A stretch of DNA of 7,604 nt from Chitinivibrionales bacterium (GTDB lineage: Bacteria; Fibrobacterota; Chitinivibrionia; Chitinivibrionales; JANQEN01), in assembly GCA_030593665.1 (NCBI GenBank), contig JAUVGS010000088.1:1-7604 (forward strand), written 5' to 3'. Numbering within the stretch: the stretch's first letter is position 1; every line of letters starts with the position of its first letter. Shown piece by piece: positions 1 to 7,499 of this stretch. The translations under genes and the position numbers were made by a program. The notes beneath the pieces were generated by a model that was not told where the DNA came from, searched no databases, and was given only the letters and a program-made list of their open reading frames with translations.

Positions 1-2886
1 GCACTCGTTAAACTGTCCGGATTTATAGATTTTCTCCCCTTCGGCAGGACACCGGTCGGCTTCATAATGTATGCCATAGGGATATCTTCCAAGCGTAGCG
101 CCTTGCACTTTCTTCGGTACTCTCCCGCTACAGGTGTACTGCCATTCTTCTGCGGTGCAAAGACGTTTACCTTCATCGTAACAGTGCATTTTCGCCCGTA
201 TCCAGGATACTTTCACCAACGGTGTTTTCCCCTTCTTATTCGGCCACTCATATTTGTCAATACAGAACGAACGTCCCTGTTCACGCGGCACAAAAGTCAT
301 ACCTTTCGGGCATATCCCCTTGACAAGTACCTCCTGTGACATTCCGGCTACCCCGCCACCGGGATCAACGACCTTGAGTAGGGCATTATATTTTCCCGGC
401 TTACGATAGATGTTTGTTACAATGGACTCTTTTCGTTCCAGATCAGTAGTGCCATCGCCATCGAAATCCCATGTAAAGGTTAGTGCCGAGAGGTGACTCT
501 CCTGGTCAAGAGTACCCGATGCATTGAATGTCACCACCGCATCGATAGCAGCTCTATCCGGAGTAACGGTAAAGTGGGGTGATGGCGGCAGGTCGATGAG
601 ATAGATAAATGTTTCCGTTTTACCTCGATACCCGGAAGCGTCAACAACAAATGTTTTAATCGTATCGGAACGCATGAGCGTTATCGGCTCGGTGAAAATC
701 GGTGATTCGATGGTCGGCACCTTACCATGCCGTTCGTAATAAATCTGTGACCGATCATCATAGGTATGCAGAGATAGGGAGATTATTCGATTATAAATCC
801 GTTTTGTGCTTGATGGGATATTGGGTATCGCCCGTGGCTTGAAAATGTCAAGAACAGAAATAGAACCCTGATTCCCGGCAACATCTTCTGCGAAGAACGC
901 AAGCTTTGCTTCATTGGTGCGGGAAATGCCGATACGATCACGTCTCGTGGTAAATTTATTTCCTGCGATCTGAGTGGTCGTACTAAAGAATGGGCTGGTT
1001 CCATCAATTGTATAATATATCGACGCATTCTCACTACATTCAAAAAAGACCGATACCGAATCTGCCACTCCTTTCTTCACCGAGATATTCACCCGTGGCG
1101 GCGTCCAATCGATAAGGTATTGCATCCGGCGTACCGGGCTTTTAAATCCCGCAGGCGACAAGGAATAATACTCCACGGGAAAAACGCCTTCCTTTTCGAA
1201 TACAATAGAATCTTTAAAGAGGTGAAACATAGTGTCCGGAAGCAGACGCCAATAAATATCAGTAGCCATGCTTTTAGTAAAGATAACCGCTACACGAGTC
1301 CGGTATACGCCTCCCTCCGGTTTCATTGAAACGACCGGTTTCTGAAGATCATCCATTAATACTATTTCGCTTCGGTTCCCCGCATTATCAATCGCAAAAT
1401 AGCGGAGCACCTGTCCTGATTTCATGGGTATCTTCTGCTTATAGACCGGTGACGAGACCGTGGGAGCCTTATTACCGATCTCATAATATATTTGCGCTTG
1501 TTCTTTAGTCCAGAGTATGACATAAAAGACATCTTCACCGGCACGCCCCTCGATACGAGCATTTACTTTGGGTGGTGAAAAGTCAAGAGTACATTCCAGG
1601 CGTCCTTCTTCACTTTTATTATCCGCCTCATCGACGCCGATAAAACGAATGGTAGTTTCCCCCTGTTTCGATATTCGTATACCATCCTTATACATCAGTG
1701 CATTATCATCAGGCGGTGAGCCATCAAATGTATACAGTATTTTTGCCGGCTCCGAAGTAGTAAATGTCAACGTAAATGGTTTTGTATACATACTGGAAAC
1801 ATGAGAAGGCCTGACTACCGGCGGTATCTTATCGTATTTATATTCCCAGATGAAACGCGGTGACATATTCCCGGCTTTATCCCGTGCGAGCGCTTTAATA
1901 TAGGCCCTTCCTTTATGGGGGAATTCGACCGGTTTGGTGTATACATAACTATTCTCAAATGATGTCGCCTCATCAAGAGCATAGCGGATCTCGGCTTTTT
2001 CTTTAGTTGACAATTTAACAATATCAGAGGTTGTGCCTTTTTTAATCGAGTGTCTAATCTTTGGTGGGATGGTATCAATAACAAAACGCGCCTTCAGTAT
2101 AGTTGACTCGCTGCCATACTTATTCCGTGCAAAATACCGTACCAGCGTAAGACCATACGGACATCCGACAGGAACCTTATAGGGAGTAAACCGCTGAGGT
2201 ATCGCGTTGGGATCAAACGAGTATAAAATTTGTGCTCCGCTTGATCCTTTAAACGAAAGTGATACCGGATAATTGTATATCCCCGCCGATGGTTGAATTG
2301 ATGCATACATTGAAGCGGTATCAACGACATAGTGCAGTTCATTACTTCTGGTTATATTCCCGGCCCGGTCAACGGCCGAGATGTACCCGGAAAACGCTTT
2401 AGTAATGGTAATTTTGTTTTGAATCGGGACGGTATCTTTTCCCGATGGGTCTATATGCCGAAACAGGCGACATGGCTCATTACTGCTGATCAGGATAGTT
2501 ACGGCTGATCTGAAAATTCCCGGATCAGGTTTAATGGTAAGCCGGGGTGGTTGGAAATCAAGTGTATATGTCGCAGTATCGCGGGTGGATTTATTTCCGT
2601 AGACATCCTCTGCATAATAATAAACGACCGTTCTTCCTGATTTAGAAATACTTATATTCTTTGAATATTTCCGCATCTCCTGATGGGAATCAATGCCAAC
2701 CCAGATAGTCGCATTTTCATTCGCTTTCAGTAAGATATAAAACGGTGTTGCATGATACCGTTTCTCCGGCATGACTGTTACGACCGGCGGAATGGTATCA
2801 AGCCATGTCGGCACGGTATCAGTCCGGCCGTCTGTTATCTGTACCCATACGAAGATAAGACACGTTACACACAGATATCGTATCAC
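1..2886 (-). CDS. Large secreted protein with nine Ig-like (chitobiase C-terminal/Fn3-associated type) repeats, PKD domain and C-terminal FGE/SUMF1-like domain; partial, 3' end beyond left edge
   Basis: The frame is open for exactly 962 codons from a GTG at 2886 to base 1, with no stop, so the gene continues out of the window. An AGGA ribosome site lies 8 bases before the GTG. The start overlaps the upstream TPR stop as GTGA, which implies translational coupling. Residues 1-20 form a hydrophobic export signal (CLIFVWVQITDG), without a lipobox. Nine repeats of 77-90 residues follow, at about 31-110, 112-190, 190-271, 272-352, 353-435, 437-513, 515-593, 594-682 and 683-765. Typical units open with D-x-x-PP-x-V, carry a central IYYT-DG-x-x-P strand and close with A-x-D-x-AGN-x-S, as in chitobiase C-terminal/Fn3-associated domains. 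Residues 766-857 are a PKD domain (TFTWDFDGDG). From 859 an FGE/SUMF1-like domain begins (FCIDKYEWP, VSW, GKRLCTAEEW, YPYG). The family's catalytic cysteines would lie beyond the edge. I infer a surface or extracellular adhesion or carbohydrate-binding role; the true ligand is unknown. Confidence 0.9.
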   Translation of the reverse strand, partial: MIRYLCVTCLIFVWVQITDGRTDTVPTWLDTIPPVVTVMPEKRYHATPFYILLKANENATIWVGIDSHQEMRKYSKNISISKSGRTVVYYYAEDVYGNKSTRDTATYTLDFQPPRLTIKPDPGIFRSAVTILISSNEPCRLFRHIDPSGKDTVPIQNKITITKAFSGYISAVDRAGNITRSNELHYVVDTASMYASIQPSAGIYNYPVSLSFKGSSGAQILYSFDPNAIPQRFTPYKVPVGCPYGLTLVRYFARNKYGSESTILKARFVIDTIPPKIRHSIKKGTTSDIVKLSTKEKAEIRYALDEATSFENSYVYTKPVEFPHKGRAYIKALARDKAGNMSPRFIWEYKYDKIPPVVRPSHVSSMYTKPFTLTFTTSEPAKILYTFDGSPPDDNALMYKDGIRISKQGETTIRFIGVDEADNKSEEGRLECTLDFSPPKVNARIEGRAGEDVFYVILWTKEQAQIYYEIGNKAPTVSSPVYKQKIPMKSGQVLRYFAIDNAGNRSEIVLMDDLQKPVVSMKPEGGVYRTRVAVIFTKSMATDIYWRLLPDTMFHLFKDSIVFEKEGVFPVEYYSLSPAGFKSPVRRMQYLIDWTPPRVNISVKKGVADSVSVFFECSENASIYYTIDGTSPFFSTTTQIAGNKFTTRRDRIGISRTNEAKLAFFAEDVAGNQGSISVLDIFKPRAIPNIPSSTKRIYNRIISLSLHTYDDRSQIYYERHGKVPTIESPIFTEPITLMRSDTIKTFVVDASGYRGKTETFIYLIDLPPSPHFTVTPDRAAIDAVVTFNASGTLDQESHLSALTFTWDFDGDGTTDLERKESIVTNIYRKPGKYNALLKVVDPGGGVAGMSQEVLVKGICPKGMTFVPREQGRSFCIDKYEWPNKKGKTPLVKVSWIRAKMHCYDEGKRLCTAEEWQYTCSGRVPKKVQGATLGRYPYGIHYEADRCPAEGEKIYKSGQFNEC

Positions 2887-5018
2887 TGTTTCTTTCCTGC
2901 CATAAGGTCTTTAATTTTTTGCCGCTCGTGAGAACTTTTTGTTTTATTGTATGCCTTCTGCCAATGTTCCATTGCGAGATCACGATACCTTTTATAATCC
3001 ATATAGATCTGTCCGATAATAAGATCCGGTTCAGGGTCATCCGGATCAAGTTCACTTGCCTTTTTCAGGATGAAAATTATTTTATCGTGATTCCTTCCCC
3101 GCTTGAAACGGATAATATCAAACAGGCTTTTTCCTAAACCCAGATGCACCTTCGCATTATTCTTTAAATCTTTATCTTTCAGCATGTTTTCATATTCCGC
3201 TACCGCTACTTCATACCACCCCATTTTACGGTAGAGGTCAGGTAACATCAGTCGGTATCTCAGATCCTGTGGAAAATCATTAAGGTATCCTTCAACTATT
3301 TTCATAGCATCTTCAAATCGTTTCTGTTTTTCGAACAGAGCGACCAGATTGGTCATGGCATCTCTATGCCCCGGAGACAATTCGAGTATTTTTCTATAGT
3401 ACAGTTCAGCCTCATCATCCTCACCCAGTTGTGAGGCCAGTTGTGCCTGTAGAATGATAACATCCATACGCCCCGGGGACAGCAGGAGGACTTCATCCAG
3501 GCAGGGTACTGCTTTTTTTACTTTCCCGACGGCAAGATAGGCCAACGCCAGATTGTAGAGAATAACTTCGCTCTTTTTACCATATTTATCAGCACGCTTA
3601 TACGCCTTGATTGCTTTTTTAGTATCACCCGAGAGAAACATGATATTCGCTTGATTATTCAATGCCGACTGCATATTTATTTCATCTTCCGCTGCTTGTT
3701 CAAACATTTCCCTGGCGTCACCTTTTCTTTTCATATGCCAGTACAGAACACCGAGATTGAGTATAATTTCATTGAGATCCGGATTCAACTCACGTGCCCG
3801 TAAAAGATATTGTTCATCTCTTTCAAACCACCCCAGTTTGAAATAGGTATTTGCAAGATTTATCAAATTAGGCACATTATCAGGATTCAATTTCATAGCG
3901 CGTTCCAGCACGTCACAGGACTCCATCATTTTTCCCGCTTCCCTGTACGATTCACCGAGGAAGGAATAATACCGCGTATACTGCGGTCGGTATTCAATCA
4001 ACCGTCCAAATATCTCTGCCGCAGTTGAGAACCGGCCTATTGACAAATACGCCCTTCCCAGAATAAAATCTGTTTCCAGATCTGAGGGACCTGCCGCAAG
4101 CGCACGGGTTAATACTGAAACTGCCCGTTGATATTCCCCGGTAAGGGTATATGCCATACCGATTGCCTTCATACCTGCTGCTGTTTTCTCAAGTAACTCC
4201 TTCTTCTTGTTTACATAGGAAAGTGCTTTCTCCGGTGTATCGTTATACAACAGGAATTCAGCCATTTCAGCCGCAATCACCGATGAATTCGGCAACTTTG
4301 CCGTTGCCTTTTCAAGATACTCCTGTGCCTCCCTGCGTTTTCTACTCTGGCTATATAACATACTTATACGATATAATGCAAGTGCAAAAGATTCATCCAT
4401 ATCAATGACATGACTATAGGCGGTTATCGCATTATTTATCTGCCTCCGCATTTCATAGCCATAGCCCATGGCATACGTCGGATACACATGTTCATTCTTC
4501 ATTCTATACGTAACTATTTTTAATCGTTTTTCATCTTCAGGAGAAATGGAATACTTTACTATCGACGAAAGGAACTGATTTAAAAGATCCGAAAAAATCT
4601 GCCGGTGTGACGAAAGTGCCCCCCGGACCTTCTTCCTCTTTGTAACAATTTTATTACCAAGTTGTTTTACCGCTTTTAACGTTATCCGGATACTGTCATC
4701 ATCAGCAGTATAGGAACCGCCGACCGCATAATCCCACTTAAAACGTGCCTGATGATTCAACATCAACGTATCTGATTCAAGCTGCCACACAGAGGAATCA
4801 ACGCTAAAGAGAAAAATCGGATCCCAGACCTGTATTCCGGAGAGTTCAGACATGTTACGAAAAAAAGTCTCCGGGAATGAATAGCCTATCCAGTCAAGGA
4901 GTTTATCATCGGTCTTATTTTTCAGCGGGAAAAGGGCCACACTTACCTGTGCATGCACAGACAATGTTAAAAGAATTATAAGGAGTAAGCATATCTTCTT
5001 TATACATCTGTCGGACAA
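2883..5018 (-). CDS. Exported TPR-repeat protein with N-terminal CsgG/TolB-like domain
   Basis: This is a 711-residue protein if it starts at the TTG at 5018. The same frame is open back to a GTG at 5129 (748 residues), but a promoter occupies that extension. The TTG start puts a clean Sec signal at the N-terminus: MSDRCIKK, a leucine-rich core, cleavage after SVHA (residue 23). GGAG lies 10 bases upstream. Residues 25-155 resemble the alpha/beta domain of CsgG/TolB-N-like proteins: a VALFPLKNKT strand, a DWIGYSF helix start, and YAVGGSYTADDDSIRITL. Residues about 180-700 contain 14-15 tetratricopeptide units with typical A-x-x-LG-x-x-Y and A-x-x-x-LxP-x-x patterns, for example LILGRAYLSIGRFSTAAE-like and NPDN turns. 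The protein is probably periplasmic or attached to the outer membrane, acting as a protein-protein scaffold. It overlaps by 4 bases the gene for the large repeat protein, its likely partner. There is no enzymatic motif. The TPR and export calls are firm, the CsgG-like call moderate. Confidence 0.9.
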   Translation of the reverse strand: MSDRCIKKICLLLIILLTLSVHAQVSVALFPLKNKTDDKLLDWIGYSFPETFFRNMSELSGIQVWDPIFLFSVDSSVWQLESDTLMLNHQARFKWDYAVGGSYTADDDSIRITLKAVKQLGNKIVTKRKKVRGALSSHRQIFSDLLNQFLSSIVKYSISPEDEKRLKIVTYRMKNEHVYPTYAMGYGYEMRRQINNAITAYSHVIDMDESFALALYRISMLYSQSRKRREAQEYLEKATAKLPNSSVIAAEMAEFLLYNDTPEKALSYVNKKKELLEKTAAGMKAIGMAYTLTGEYQRAVSVLTRALAAGPSDLETDFILGRAYLSIGRFSTAAEIFGRLIEYRPQYTRYYSFLGESYREAGKMMESCDVLERAMKLNPDNVPNLINLANTYFKLGWFERDEQYLLRARELNPDLNEIILNLGVLYWHMKRKGDAREMFEQAAEDEINMQSALNNQANIMFLSGDTKKAIKAYKRADKYGKKSEVILYNLALAYLAVGKVKKAVPCLDEVLLLSPGRMDVIILQAQLASQLGEDDEAELYYRKILELSPGHRDAMTNLVALFEKQKRFEDAMKIVEGYLNDFPQDLRYRLMLPDLYRKMGWYEVAVAEYENMLKDKDLKNNAKVHLGLGKSLFDIIRFKRGRNHDKIIFILKKASELDPDDPEPDLIIGQIYMDYKRYRDLAMEHWQKAYNKTKSSHERQKIKDLMAGKKQ
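2895..2898 (-). promoter_or_regulatory. Ribosome binding site for the large repeat protein, inside the end of the TPR gene
   Basis: AGGA lies 8 bases before the GTG at 2886, within the last codons of the TPR gene (the AGGAAAGAAACAGTGA context). It supports the GTG start and reinitiation by ribosomes ending at the overlapping TGA. Confidence 0.6.
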
Positions 5019-5028
5019 TGTATCTATT

Positions 5029-5032
5029 CTCC
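5029..5032 (-). promoter_or_regulatory. Ribosome binding site deciding the TTG start of the TPR gene
   Basis: GGAG stands 10 bases before the TTG at 5018, and that TTG is followed directly by a textbook signal peptide. No comparable site precedes the upstream GTG at 5129. The spacing is slightly long, so the call is moderate. Confidence 0.5.
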
Positions 5033-5100
5033 GGTTTGTTGAATTTTGCGTTGTAACACAGTGTAGATCAAAGTGTTCCTTTATAAAATATAGTAATTCA

Positions 5101-5129
5101 ATTATAATATTCATAGCACAATATGTCAC
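5101..5129 (-). promoter_or_regulatory. Sigma70-type promoter for the TPR/repeat-protein unit
   Basis: On the minus strand, GTGACA (5129-5124, five of six matches to the -35 consensus) is followed by a 17-base spacer and a perfect TATAAT (5106-5101). Transcription would begin near 5094. That gives a leader of about 75 bases before the TTG at 5018 and rules out the upstream in-frame GTG (5129) and ATG (5114) as starts on this transcript. It is the best promoter match I found in the window. It has not been tested experimentally. Confidence 0.65.
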
Positions 5130-5286
5130 TGGATTAACAAAAGATCGGCCAAATACAGGGAAATCACAAAAGGATAGCGCTCTTATTTATAAGGTTAAAT
5201 ATTTGAATAAGGAGGTAGTGGGGATTTAAATAAAAGGCTTTCGTACTTATATAATTAGTGTCTTAGTGGCGGTTGAAAAATTCAGG
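5130..5286. other. Non-coding interval between the lipid kinase and the TPR promoter
   Basis: This AT-rich stretch has no credible gene on either strand and no clear hairpin-plus-T-tract terminator after the kinase stop. It contains a duplicated TTAGTG motif at 5255-5268 near the kinase end. It also contains ACCTCCTTA on the minus strand (5216-5208), identical to the anti-Shine-Dalgarno core of 16S rRNA. With the TPR leader included, the non-coding span is 5019-5286. Confidence 0.7.
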
Positions 5287-5949
5287 TTAAACCAGTATTG
5301 GATAGAGATACTTCATCACCAATCCGGTGATAATCGGAACAGTCAGGTTGTCATTCAACACCAGATTCTGAGAGAGTTTTATTGGAAATAATTCAAAAAT
5401 GGTTATACATAATGAGGCAATAATAACAAGTGCGAAAGGGATTTTCCCGTGCCATTCATCAAGAAGTAACGGGACATAAGGATACACGAAAAAGAATAAT
5501 AAAAGGCAGAGAACGAAACATCCGATTGAGCCTTCAAGAGATTTCTTCCCTATCTTTATTCTGCCGATACTCAATCCCACAATTGCAGCGACGGCATCGC
5601 CAAGAATAAAAACATTCAATACCATAAAAGAAATAAAGGACTGCTCTGCAAAGAGGAGTGTGCAGAGGAACGATGATGCAAAAATATAGGTTGATCCGGT
5701 AAATTTTTTATTTTCTTCGGTACGCAGCATGGATCCTGCCAATGAATAAAACAGTTTCTGTACTGCGGGAACATAAAACCGCACGTATTCAACAACCAAT
5801 GACAACGCCAACAATACGCCAAGTATTATCATTGGTAAACGTTCAGGTGCACCGGGAATCAGGGGTATATAAAGAACACCCATTGGTATAGTGCACCCTG
5901 AAAGTATATGCAATAGTTTTCGATTTATCTCTTCTTTTGTCAAAGGCAT
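5287..5949 (-). CDS. Polytopic membrane CTP-dependent lipid kinase, Dgk1/SEC59/phytol-kinase family (COG0170)
   Basis: This is a complete 220-residue integral membrane protein. Segments rich in hydrophobic residues lie at about 13-31, 38-56, 86-127, 141-162, 171-188 and 201-218. Family signatures are visible: INRKLLH at 8-14, EENKKFTGSTY at 78-88, ILGDAVAAIVG at 115-125, GRIKIGKKSLEGSIG at 129-143, FELFPI at 185-190 and DNLTVPI at 200-206. Known members phosphorylate diacylglycerol, dolichol, phytol or farnesol using CTP as phosphate donor. The substrate here cannot be told from sequence, although recycling of a lipid or polyprenol at the inner membrane is a reasonable inference. Databases often label such proteins phosphatidate cytidylyltransferase, a related fold with different chemistry. 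The ATG at 5949 follows the NHL gene's TAG after three bases (TAG CGA ATG). Only a weak, distant GGGA precedes it, so translation probably depends on the upstream gene. Confidence 0.88.
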   Translation of the reverse strand: MPLTKEEINRKLLHILSGCTIPMGVLYIPLIPGAPERLPMIILGVLLALSLVVEYVRFYVPAVQKLFYSLAGSMLRTEENKKFTGSTYIFASSFLCTLLFAEQSFISFMVLNVFILGDAVAAIVGLSIGRIKIGKKSLEGSIGCFVLCLLLFFFVYPYVPLLLDEWHGKIPFALVIIASLCITIFELFPIKLSQNLVLNDNLTVPIITGLVMKYLYPILV

Positions 5950-5952
5950 TCG

Positions 5953-7368
5953 CTACTTGTTCCCTTTTTGTTTAGTAATCTCATTCTTCAAATCATTGAT
6001 ATCCATTTTCTTTCCCCTGGCGCCTTTCTTTATAACAAACACGCCATCGGGAAGCCCGGCAGGAACTGCCGCATCACTTTTACAGAGTGGAATTGGATAA
6101 TCCCAATGATAATAAGTATATGAGGAATAGGTTGGTTCAACCCGGAATACAAATAATCCTCCCTGCAACGAATGAATTTTATCATTTTTAAAAGAGTATA
6201 CATTCTCACCAGGCCGAATAAATTTTTTCGTCATCAGGGTTGTCGAATCCGATCCCTTCACATAGAAGAGGGACATATAACAATACTCAGTTACTTCTGT
6301 TACCAGAGAAAAACTGTCAACACCCTCTTCTTCCCAGAATCCGATTTTCTTCAGTTCCGTACCGATCCAGTAATACTGGGCACCCGATTTCTCCGCGGCA
6401 AATGCCTGCCCATACCTTTTCCAGATGGCGATACCGCGCGGCTCAACGAATTGGTTATCCTTTTTCCCAAAGGAACCAAAAATATCTACCAGATTCAGAT
6501 CATGATCAAATTTTAATATACAGTGCTTTTCTTTATCAGTAACATAAAAGTTATGATAGTAATCAACCGCGCCATAAAAAGCCCGGTATCCCTCCGGCAT
6601 GGTAATTACCTTCTTTACTTTACCGGAAAAATCCATCTTCCACAGCCGTTTCCCATTCTTATCCGCACAAAAAATCAACTGTTCGTTTTTAAAATAACTC
6701 CACCGAAAATTACCGTCTGCTACGGCGAGGGTTGTCGGGCCTTCCTGAAAAGGGGATGGCATATCCGGTGATAGTGTCTGTACTACTCTTCCACTCGTAT
6801 CAAACACCACGATTCGCCGGTTGCCGGTATCGGTTACATAAATCTTTCCCGCAGCACCGAGAGCAACCTGCATCGGTTCCTTTAATCCCGCATCACCATT
6901 ACCCGCTCCGTTAAACGCCGTAACCCATTTTACTTTTTTCCCGGGATTAAACAGATAAACAACTCTATTATTACCCGCATCCACCACATAGACATTTCCC
7001 TGCGGGTCACAGGCCACGCCTTTTGGAAACATAAACTGTCCCGTACCGCTTCCTTTTTTACCATACGCGGCCAATCCCCACATTGAAACATTATAGATCA
7101 ACTGATGGCGACCGGAATTCACCCCATAGACAGTAAGCTCATCATCATCATGCTCAGTCGAAGGATCATCGCGTGAAACCATTTTCGTCGTTGCAAGGCC
7201 TTGGGGATCTTTAAATCTGGAAAACGGAAGAAACAGGAAAAGATGTGCCTGCGTCGCTTTTCGTATACCGTGTGAATGGCCATAGGGTGGGAACACAAAG
7301 GATTTCGAATGGCCGATAAAAAAAACTATTAAAATAGCAAAAGATATTTTAGTGATATTTTTATACAT
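5953..7368 (-). CDS. Secreted NHL-repeat beta-propeller protein
   Basis: This is a 471-residue protein starting at an ATG with AGGA five bases upstream. Residues 1-23 are a Sec-type signal (MYKNITK, then a hydrophobic core, ending HSKS). Residues 24-100 contain an unusual acidic stretch (DDPSTEHDDDELTVYGVNSG, 67-86). NHL blades follow: 102-140 (GTGQFMFPKGVACDPQGNVYVVD), 154-195 (EPMQVALGAAGKIYVTDTGNRRI), a degenerate pair at about 212-292, and 297-335 (FGKKDNQFVEPRGIAI). Residues 350-425 are beta-rich and end in a G-x-F-x-F-R-V-E pattern, possibly a FlgD-type Ig-like domain. The C-terminal tail (450-471) is lysine-rich. NHL propellers bind proteins, nucleic acids or sugars, and a few are lyases; no catalytic set is recognised here, so binding or scaffolding in the periplasm or on the surface is most likely. 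The gene is first in its unit and is followed three bases later by the lipid kinase. Confidence 0.88.
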   Translation of the reverse strand: MYKNITKISFAILIVFFIGHSKSFVFPPYGHSHGIRKATQAHLFLFLPFSRFKDPQGLATTKMVSRDDPSTEHDDDELTVYGVNSGRHQLIYNVSMWGLAAYGKKGSGTGQFMFPKGVACDPQGNVYVVDAGNNRVVYLFNPGKKVKWVTAFNGAGNGDAGLKEPMQVALGAAGKIYVTDTGNRRIVVFDTSGRVVQTLSPDMPSPFQEGPTTLAVADGNFRWSYFKNEQLIFCADKNGKRLWKMDFSGKVKKVITMPEGYRAFYGAVDYYHNFYVTDKEKHCILKFDHDLNLVDIFGSFGKKDNQFVEPRGIAIWKRYGQAFAAEKSGAQYYWIGTELKKIGFWEEEGVDSFSLVTEVTEYCYMSLFYVKGSDSTTLMTKKFIRPGENVYSFKNDKIHSLQGGLFVFRVEPTYSSYTYYHWDYPIPLCKSDAAVPAGLPDGVFVIKKGARGKKMDINDLKNEITKQKGNK

Positions 7369-7373
7369 ATATA

Positions 7374-7377
7374 TCCT
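7374..7377 (-). promoter_or_regulatory. Ribosome binding site of the NHL gene
   Basis: AGGA followed by TATAT and ATG gives a five-base spacer. This supports the start at 7368, whose product begins with a clear signal peptide. Confidence 0.55.
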
Positions 7378-7499
7378 ATTTAAATGTACCGGAAACGAGA
7401 CTCTTAATGCCGGATAGGTATCTTATAAACCGGTATCAGCTCAAGTAATCGGGTATTTTATCCATTTAGTACCTTACAGATTGCTTTCTTGTTTTTTAG

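Noticed and set aside
1..312. Calling the last gene an active formylglycine-generating enzyme
   Set aside because: Only the N-terminal part of the domain is visible, the catalytic cysteines are out of the window, and many exported proteins use this fold for binding.
67..1804. Several plus-strand open frames of 60-90 codons
   Set aside because: They lie opposite the continuous 962-codon minus-strand frame, have no recognisable domains or ribosome sites, and look like antisense by-products.
5024..5071. Possible 15-codon leader peptide (TTG start with AAGGA five bases upstream) ending just before the TPR start
   Set aside because: It fits the TPR leader region and overlaps the TPR ribosome site, but a 15-codon frame with a TTG start is easily found by chance and has no attenuator-like structure nearby.
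5230..5290. Intrinsic terminator after the lipid kinase
   Set aside because: No stable GC hairpin followed by a T-run is visible on the minus strand. Termination may be factor-dependent, or transcripts may read through.
5287..5949. Phosphatidate cytidylyltransferase (CdsA) identity
   Set aside because: At 220 residues, with NRKxxH, GDAVAA and GKKSLEGS motifs, it matches the Dgk1/SEC59 kinase family better than CdsA and lacks the CdsA C-terminal signature.
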